Assembly (NCBI RefSeq): GCF_034057115.1
Contig: NZ_CP139195.1
Span: 1,798,001 to 1,862,000 of the forward strand
Direction of reading: 5' to 3'
Length of the DNA: 64,000 bases
Source of the DNA: Pseudomonas sp. AN-1
GTDB lineage: Bacteria > Pseudomonadota > Gammaproteobacteria > Pseudomonadales > Pseudomonadaceae
Each line of letters starts with the position of its first letter. Position 1 is the first letter of the stretch. Positions 58,976 through 64,000 of the stretch are shown piece after piece. The notes under the pieces are model-generated. The model had not been told where the DNA came from. It ran no database searches and saw only the letters and a program-made list of their open reading frames with translations. Both the position numbers and the translations under genes were made by a program.

Positions 58976-60631
58976 ATGTCGTTTTGGCTCCTTTTACCGG
59001 TCTTGGCCGGCCTGTCTCTTGCGCTGACTGGTGGCTTGCGTCGCTATGCATTGGCACGCAGCATCATGGATATTCCCAATGCACGCAGCTCGCATAGTGT
59101 TCCAACCCCCCGTGGTGGTGGAGTGGCGATTGTGCTGAGCTTTCTACTTGCCTTGCCGTTGCTGGGACTAGCCAAGCTGGCGAGTTGGGATCAAGTGTGG
59201 GCTCTGCTGGGGGCGGGTGCAGGCATCGCGATACTCGGCTTTCTCGATGACCATGGACATATCGCCGCGCGCTGGCGTCTGCTGGGGCATTTCGCCGGAG
59301 CCATCTGGGCGCTGTTCTGGCTGGGCGGACTTCCTCCGCTGATGATCTTCGGCTACTCCCTCGACCTGGGTTGGGCGGGTCATCTGCTCGCCGCGGTCTA
59401 TCTGGTCTGGATTCTCAACCTCTACAACTTCATGGATGGCATTGACGGTATTGCCAGCGTCGAGGCCATCAGTGTCTGCCTCGGCGGCGTCCTGCTGTAT
59501 GCCTTGCTTGGTGCATCCTCGGCAGCCGTGGCGCCGCTACTGCTCGCGGTGGCGGTAGCGGGCTTCCTGTACTGGAACTTCCCCCCGGCACGGATCTTCA
59601 TGGGCGATGCCGGCAGCGGCTTTCTCGGTATTACCCTGGGCATCCTGTCGCTGCAGGCTGCGTGGGTAGCACCGCAGTTGTTGTGGAGCTGGGTGATCCT
59701 GCTAGGCGTTTTTATCGTCGATGCCACCTTCACCCTGCTCCGTCGACTGCTGCGCGGCGACAAGGTCTATGAGGCCCACCGCAGCCATGCCTATCAGTAT
59801 GCATCTCGCCAGTTTGGTCGGCATTTGCCAGTAACACTGGCTGTAGGCGCGATCAACCTGTTCTGGCTGCTGCCGATAGCCCTGTGGGTCGGTCTCGGTG
59901 GCGTTGAGCCAGTATTGGGTGTGCTGATCGCCTATCTGCCGCTGGTACTGCTGGCAATCAAGTTCCGCGCAGGAGAACTGGAGAAGCCGGAGACGCGGAA
60001 GCGTACCTTGCTGGTATTGGGTGCCGGCGGACATGGCAAGGCAGTGGCCGAAGCCGCATTGCTGTCAGGCGAATGGCAGCAGGTACGTTTTGTTGACGAC
60101 CGCTGGCCACTGCTCAGTGAGTCCTTCGGGTTGCCGGTGGTTGCCAATATCGCGACGCTAGCCGGGGTGGCCGGAGAGGCAGATGCCGCCATTCCGGCAG
60201 TGGGTAACAATGCCTTACGCGAACAATGGCTCTCCGAGATCCGCTCGACCGGGCTAAGCGTGGCAACAGTGACTCACCCACTCGCCTGTATCAGCCCCTC
60301 GGCAAGAATCGGAGAAGGCACGGCGGTAATGGCTTTGGCCATGGTCGGCGTCGACGTGCACATTGGCGTAGGCGCGATCATCAACGCCAATGCCACGGTG
60401 GACCATGATGCCAGCTTGGGCGACTTTGCCCATCTGGGGGTTGGTGTACAGATTGCTGGTGGGGTGCAGATTGGCTCTCGGACCTGGTTGCAAGCTGGCT
60501 GCTGTGCCGGATACAACGTCGTTGTACCCGATGGGGCCATTATGCCGCCCGGTCAAATATTGGAAGTCAATGCAACGCCTGAATCCCGCGCCGGTGCAAG
60601 AGAACACCACCCGTCTGTTTCCCTTGCGTGA
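58976..60631 (+). CDS. wbpL: WbpL-type undecaprenyl-phosphate HexNAc-1-phosphate transferase fused to a PglD/NeuD-like acyltransferase
   Basis: The 551-residue protein has two parts. Residues 1 to about 345 are a polytopic polyprenyl-phosphate phosphoglycosyl transferase of the WecA/WbpL family (SVPTPRGGGVAIV, GFLDDHGHIAARWR, NFMDGIDGIAS, IFMGDAGSGFLG and AHRSHAYQYASR). It moves QuiNAc- or FucNAc-1-phosphate to undecaprenyl phosphate to start O-unit assembly. From about residue 358 a PglD/NeuD-like part follows: LLVLGAGGHGKAVAEAALL, then hexapeptide turns (ARIGEGTAVMALAMVGVDVH, ANATVDHDASLGDFAHLGVG). The frame is continuous, with no stop or shift at the join. WbpL alone is about 340 residues, so this is a true fusion. 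The ATG at 58976 starts the first membrane helix. Confidence 0.9.
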   Translation: MSFWLLLPVLAGLSLALTGGLRRYALARSIMDIPNARSSHSVPTPRGGGVAIVLSFLLALPLLGLAKLASWDQVWALLGAGAGIAILGFLDDHGHIAARWRLLGHFAGAIWALFWLGGLPPLMIFGYSLDLGWAGHLLAAVYLVWILNLYNFMDGIDGIASVEAISVCLGGVLLYALLGASSAAVAPLLLAVAVAGFLYWNFPPARIFMGDAGSGFLGITLGILSLQAAWVAPQLLWSWVILLGVFIVDATFTLLRRLLRGDKVYEAHRSHAYQYASRQFGRHLPVTLAVGAINLFWLLPIALWVGLGGVEPVLGVLIAYLPLVLLAIKFRAGELEKPETRKRTLLVLGAGGHGKAVAEAALLSGEWQQVRFVDDRWPLLSESFGLPVVANIATLAGVAGEADAAIPAVGNNALREQWLSEIRSTGLSVATVTHPLACISPSARIGEGTAVMALAMVGVDVHIGVGAIINANATVDHDASLGDFAHLGVGVQIAGGVQIGSRTWLQAGCCAGYNVVVPDGAIMPPGQILEVNATPESRAGAREHHPSVSLA

Positions 60632-60758
60632 CATCTGTCGCGTTCATTCCATATCGTAAGGCACTGATGGCAAAATGTTGCCCGAGTTTTCAATGGCGAC
60701 GACCCAGGCTTCATCTGGGCTTTGCTCGCATCCGGCTTGACTCTTCAGGGATCGTCCA
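60632..60758 (+). other. Spacer before wbpM
   Basis: A 127-bp gap containing a small stem (GGCAA/TTGCC followed by CGAGTTTT) and a second one (CCCAG/CTGGG). It may hold a weak terminator and an independent promoter for wbpM; nothing is clear enough to place. Confidence 0.3.
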
Positions 60759-62822
60759 ATGAAAGGAAATCTACCTGCCCTGCGTCAGCAGTTGCTTGAT
60801 CTTCCGCGTGCCAAGAAACGCCTCCTCCAGGTAGCGGTCGATGTACTGCTGCTCTGGCTGGCCCTCTGGCTGGCCTTCGCCATCCGACTGGACGACATGA
60901 GCCAGGTGGAGCCGTTCGGACACCATGCCTGGCTGTTCCTCGCCGCACCGGCGGTGGGCCTGCCGCTGTTCGTGCGCCTGGGCATGTACCGCGCGGTGAT
61001 GCGCTACCTGGGCAACGAGGCGCTGGTCTCCATCGGCAAGGCGGTGACCCTTTCCGCCCTGCTGCTGGCTCTGGTGATCGTCCTCTGGGGCGACACTCCG
61101 GCACTGGTACCGCGCTCCATCGTCTTCAACTACTGGTGGCTCAGCCTGCTGCTGATCGGCGGCCTGCGCGTGGCCATGCGCCAGTACTTCACCGGCGACT
61201 GGTTCAACCTGGCCAGCCTCTCCTTCCGCTCACAGGATGGCGACCAGCCCAAGGTAGCGATCTACGGTGCCGGCATTGCCGGCAACCAGCTGGTCAAGGC
61301 GCTGCGCATGGATCGCACCATGCGCCCGGTAGCCTTCATCGACGACGACCGCAGCCTGGCCAAGCGGGTGATCGCCGGCCTGCCGGTGTACCGCCCGCGG
61401 CAGATTCAGCGCATGCTCGAGGAAACCGGCACCGAGGAGATTCTCCTCGCCATTCCTTCGGCTTCGCGCGTGCGGCGTCGCGAGATTCTCGAGATGCTCG
61501 AGCCGCTGCCGGTACACGTGCGCTCGATTCCCAGCTTCATGGACCTGGCCAGCGGCAAGGTCAATGTTTCCGATCTGCAGGAAGTGGACATCGCCGACCT
61601 GCTCGGTCGTGACCCGGTGGCGCCGCAGGCCGTGCTGTTCGAACGCTGCATCCGTGGCCAGGCCGTGATGGTGACCGGCGCCGGCGGTTCCATCGGCTCG
61701 GAGCTGTGCCGGCAGATCGTCGGCAGCGAACCGACCACGCTGATTCTCTACGAGCACTCGGAATTCAACCTGTACAGCATCCATACCGAACTGGAGCAGC
61801 GCATCCGTCGCGAGGGGCTCAAGCTGCGGCTGGTGCCGATCCTCGGCTCGGTACGCAATGCCGGGCGCATGTTCGACGTCATGCGCAGCTGGCGCGTGGA
61901 TACCGTCTACCATGCTGCGGCCTACAAGCATGTGCCGATGGTCGAGCACAACATCGCCGAGGGCGTGCTGAACAATACCCTGGGGACCCTGCACACGGCG
62001 CAGGCGGCACTGCGCGCCGGCGTGCCCAACTTCGTGCTGGTCTCCACCGACAAGGCGGTGCGCCCGACCAACGTGATGGGCAGCACCAAGCGCATGGCCG
62101 AGCTGGTGCTGCAGGCGCTGGCACGGGAAAAGCAGGTGGCGCTCTACGAGGTGCCGGGCGAGGCTCCGGTGACCAACCGTACCCGCTTCACCATGGTGCG
62201 TTTCGGCAACGTGCTGGGTTCGTCCGGCTCGGTGATCCCGCTGTTCCGCGAGCAGATCAAGCGCGGCGGCCCCATCACCGTGACCCATCCGGAAATCACC
62301 CGCTATTTCATGACCATCCCCGAGGCCGCGCAGCTGGTGATCCAGGCCGGCGCCATGGGCGAAGGCGGCGACGTGTTCGTGCTGGACATGGGCGAGCCGG
62401 TGAAGATCGCCAAGCTGGCGGAGAAGATGATCCATCTCTCCGGCCTCAGCGTGCGCTCGAAGGACAACCCGGCGGGCGATATCGCCATCGAGTTCACCGG
62501 CCTGCGCCCCGGCGAGAAGCTCTACGAGGAACTGCTCATCGGCGACAACGTGCTGCCCACCGATCATCCGATGATCATGCGCGCCAACGAGGACTACATC
62601 TCCTGGAACGAGCTGAAGGTACTGCTGCGTGCGCTGGTCGATGCCATCAAGGCCGATGACTTCCTGGGCGTGCGCGAGCTGCTGCTGCAGATGGTCAGCG
62701 GTTATACCCCGGAAGCCGAGATCGTCGACCTGATCTACCGCCAGCGCGGCGGGGCTGCGGCCATCCCGCAGATTCCGTTGGTGACTCCCCGTCCGCAGGT
62801 GGTAGCGCACAAGGCATCGTAG
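60759..62822 (+). CDS. wbpM: UDP-GlcNAc/GalNAc 4,6-dehydratase, membrane-bound (WbpM)
   Basis: The 687-residue protein has N-terminal membrane helices (residues about 20-130), a middle Rossmann region ([18 protein letters not shown]) and the dehydratase domain. The latter carries [31 protein letters not shown] and [20 protein letters not shown]. It generates UDP-4-keto-6-deoxy-HexNAc for the WbpV-like reductase and the WbpL initiation step. Its position at the end of the locus is the same as in P. aeruginosa. The paralogue at 32870-34942 is in inverse orientation and similar throughout. Confidence 0.95.
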   Translation: MKGNLPALRQQLLDLPRAKKRLLQVAVDVLLLWLALWLAFAIRLDDMSQVEPFGHHAWLFLAAPAVGLPLFVRLGMYRAVMRYLGNEALVSIGKAVTLSALLLALVIVLWGDTPALVPRSIVFNYWWLSLLLIGGLRVAMRQYFTGDWFNLASLSFRSQDGDQPKVAIYGAGIAGNQLVKALRMDRTMRPVAFIDDDRSLAKRVIAGLPVYRPRQIQRMLEETGTEEILLAIPSASRVRRREILEMLEPLPVHVRSIPSFMDLASGKVNVSDLQEVDIADLLGRDPVAPQAVLFERCIRGQAVMVTGAGGSIGSELCRQIVGSEPTTLILYEHSEFNLYSIHTELEQRIRREGLKLRLVPILGSVRNAGRMFDVMRSWRVDTVYHAAAYKHVPMVEHNIAEGVLNNTLGTLHTAQAALRAGVPNFVLVSTDKAVRPTNVMGSTKRMAELVLQALAREKQVALYEVPGEAPVTNRTRFTMVRFGNVLGSSGSVIPLFREQIKRGGPITVTHPEITRYFMTIPEAAQLVIQAGAMGEGGDVFVLDMGEPVKIAKLAEKMIHLSGLSVRSKDNPAGDIAIEFTGLRPGEKLYEELLIGDNVLPTDHPMIMRANEDYISWNELKVLLRALVDAIKADDFLGVRELLLQMVSGYTPEAEIVDLIYRQRGGAAAIPQIPLVTPRPQVVAHKAS

Positions 62823-62892
62823 GAGCTTCCTCCCATCGAAGCTCGATCCACCCGCGCAGTTTTCCCTCAACTCAGCTCATGGACGATTGCCC

Positions 62893-63174
62893 GTGTTCAA
62901 CAAAATCCTGGTGACCGGCGGGGCCGGCTATATCGGCTCGCATACCACTCTCGCCCTGCTCGAAGCCGGCTTCGACGTGGTGGTACCTCTGCAACAGCTC
63001 GGTCGAATCGCTGCACCGCATCGAAGGCATCTGCGGCAGGGCGCCGCTCTTCATACAGGGCGACATTCGTGATCGCACCTTGCTCGACGAGATATTCGCC
63101 AACTACAACATTGACGCCGTACTCCACTTCGCCGGCCTCAAGGCCGTCGGCGAGAGCGTGCGAGAACCGCTAGC
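62893..63174 (+). pseudogene. galE: galE remnant: frameshifted and truncated UDP-glucose 4-epimerase
   Basis: From a GTG at 62893 the frame reads as the GalE N-terminus ([20 protein letters not shown]) up to about 62985. The homology then continues in a different frame ([20 protein letters not shown], then AVLHFAGLKAVGESVREPLA) up to 63174. Comparison with the usual VVVLDNLCNS region suggests a small deletion that is not a multiple of three. The homology stops at REPLA, where the IS481-type element begins. About 90 residues of some 335 remain, so the gene is dead unless the frameshift is a sequencing error and the insertion is polymorphic. Confidence 0.85.
63169..63174. other. IS481-type target site in galE
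   Basis: GCTAGC immediately precedes the element's first bases (TGTGATCTC). IS481 of Bordetella inserts at NCTAGN, so this hexamer fits the expected target duplication. The right-hand copy lies outside the window. Confidence 0.6.
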
Positions 63175-64000
63175 TGTGATCTCTCAGTAGGTTGTTCATC
63201 CGGGGCATTCCCGGAATTCTGGAAGCGCGACCAACACAGCCTTCCAGGAGCCCCGGGTGAACCTGCATAAACATGCCCGTCTTACCCCACGAGGTCGAGC
63301 CCTTCTGGTTCAGCGCATGCTCAACGGCTTGCGTGTCGAGGATGCTGCGCAAGCCGCAGGGGTGAGTGTCCGCACGGCTTACAAGTGGCTCAGACGCTTT
63401 CGCGAGGAGGGTGAAATCGGCTTGATGGATCGTTCGTCACGGCCGCACTCATGTCCGCATGCCACGGCAGCAACCATGATCGAGCAACTGATTAAGCTGC
63501 GCCGGTCGCGCAAGACCTACCGGCAGATCGCCCAGATGCTCGGTCTGGCCGTCAGCACTGTCGCCCGCCATCTCAAGCAGGCCGGCTTTCACCGGTTGGC
63601 CGAGCTGGAACCAGCCCCGGTGGTGGTGCGCTACGAGTACGCCAACCCTGGCGATCTCCTGCACCTGGACATCAAGAAACTCGGTCGTTTCTGGAAGCCC
63701 GGGCATCGGGTCACCAGCGACCGTCAGCAGTGCTCCGACGGCGCCGGCTGGGAGTTCGTCCATGTGGCCATCGACGATGCTTCCCGGCCTTCACCAGCCT
63801 GCACCCGGATGAGCGTGGCAGCAGTGCTTGTGCAGGCCCTGCGTTACTATCGTGGGCTGGGCATCCGCTTCCGACGGGTCATGACGGACAATGGCTCCTG
63901 CTACCGTTCCCGGGCGTTCCAGCGCTTATGCGCTCGCCTTGGGCTACGGCACATCCGCACCAAGCCCTATACGCCACGCACCAACGCAAGGCCGAGCGTT
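63175..64000 (+). mobile_element. IS481-family insertion sequence (right end outside window)
   Basis: The element begins TGTGATCTCTCAGTAGG at 63175, where homology to galE ends, and carries an IS481-like transposase from 63257 to the window edge. The left end begins with TGT, as is usual for this family. Only the left part is visible. Confidence 0.8.
63257..64000 (+). CDS. IS481-family transposase, 3' end beyond the window, probably frameshifted
   Basis: The frame opens at GTG 63257 and stays open for 248 codons to the window edge. An N-terminal HTH (NLHKHARLTPRGRALLVQRM, GVSVRTAYKWLRRF) is followed by a DDE/RNase-H-like domain. The first Asp is in LLHLDIKKLGRF and the second in VMTDNGSCYRS. 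Just before the window end the usual TNGKAERF, bearing the catalytic Glu, is read here as TNARPSV because a base seems missing. Around 63780-63840 another pair of offsets makes AFTSLHPDERGSSA readable only in the neighbouring frame. The copy is either decaying or contains sequence errors. Confidence 0.75.
   Translation, partial: MNLHKHARLTPRGRALLVQRMLNGLRVEDAAQAAGVSVRTAYKWLRRFREEGEIGLMDRSSRPHSCPHATAATMIEQLIKLRRSRKTYRQIAQMLGLAVSTVARHLKQAGFHRLAELEPAPVVVRYEYANPGDLLHLDIKKLGRFWKPGHRVTSDRQQCSDGAGWEFVHVAIDDASRPSPACTRMSVAAVLVQALRYYRGLGIRFRRVMTDNGSCYRSRAFQRLCARLGLRHIRTKPYTPRTNARPSV

Noticed and set aside
59553-59564. GGCGGTAGCGGG resembling an ops site in the wbpL gene
   Set aside because: Within the coding sequence, with a differing last position and no JUMPstart context.

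Overview
The window is a very GC-rich chromosomal segment from a gamma-proteobacterium, most likely Pseudomonas or a close relative in the Pseudomonadaceae. The pointers are wbpB/D/E, wbpO/P and wbjB/C/D sugar genes, a wbpV-wbpL-wbpM tail like that of P. aeruginosa O-antigen loci, Pseudomonas-style REP elements, and a 4.5S RNA gene. Nearly all of it (about 5.0-63 kb) is devoted to making, decorating and exporting surface polysaccharide. The taxonomic call is inference; no species-diagnostic gene is present.

Layout. 1-4.3 kb: the 3' end of a chemoreceptor gene, ffs (minus strand) and a large hybrid histidine kinase. 4.3-5.13 kb: a non-coding, A/T-rich leader carrying a 110-bp-spaced direct repeat and a JUMPstart/ops element. 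5.13-32.8 kb (EPS locus 1, all plus strand): a small secreted protein, a short OPX export protein, a Wzc-type BY-kinase and a CpsB-type PHP phosphatase. These are followed by UDP-sugar genes for N-acetylated and 2,3-diamino uronic acids, two glycosyltransferases, a small PglC-like phosphoglycosyl transferase, Wzx and Wzy. A dense set of tailoring enzymes completes it: three FemAB/GNAT-fold proteins, an asparagine-synthase-like amidotransferase, an ATP-grasp protein, two NodB-type deacetylases, a PIG-L deacetylase and an SGNH-type O-acyltransferase. A WbpM/PglF-like dehydratase lies convergently at 32.9-34.9 kb.

35.2-35.7 kb: rfaH, the antiterminator that reads ops elements. A second ops lies immediately downstream at 35.94 kb. 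36-62.8 kb (EPS/O-antigen locus 2, plus strand): a beta-CASP metallo-hydrolase, an Ala-rich secreted protein, an outer-membrane beta-barrel, and a second OPX-Wzc-CpsB set closely similar to the first. Then come a VpsP-like protein, ugd, and genes for dTDP-Fuc4NAc (rmlB, rmlA, a hexapeptide acetyltransferase, wecE, and a WecF-like transferase), wzx, a probable wzy, a glycosyltransferase, wbjBCD for UDP-L-FucNAc, another glycosyltransferase, wbpV, a wbpL fused to a PglD-like acetyltransferase, and wbpM. Most of 47.1-53.4 kb is strikingly A/T-rich, especially 47.1-48.7 and 51.2-53.4 kb, as expected for transferred serotype-specific genes.

62.9-64 kb: a galE remnant with a small frameshift, cut by an IS481-family element inserted at a GCTAGC site. 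The transposase runs off the window and itself looks frameshifted.

How it works together: RfaH, made from the middle of the region, probably loads on RNA polymerase at both ops sites and drives both long operons. Both loci look Wzx/Wzy-dependent, with BY-kinase/PHP-phosphatase control of chain length. The short OPX proteins lack an outer-membrane segment and probably need the beta-barrel protein of locus 2. Locus 1's tailoring set suggests an amidated, amino-acid- or acyl-decorated acidic glycan that I cannot match to a described structure.
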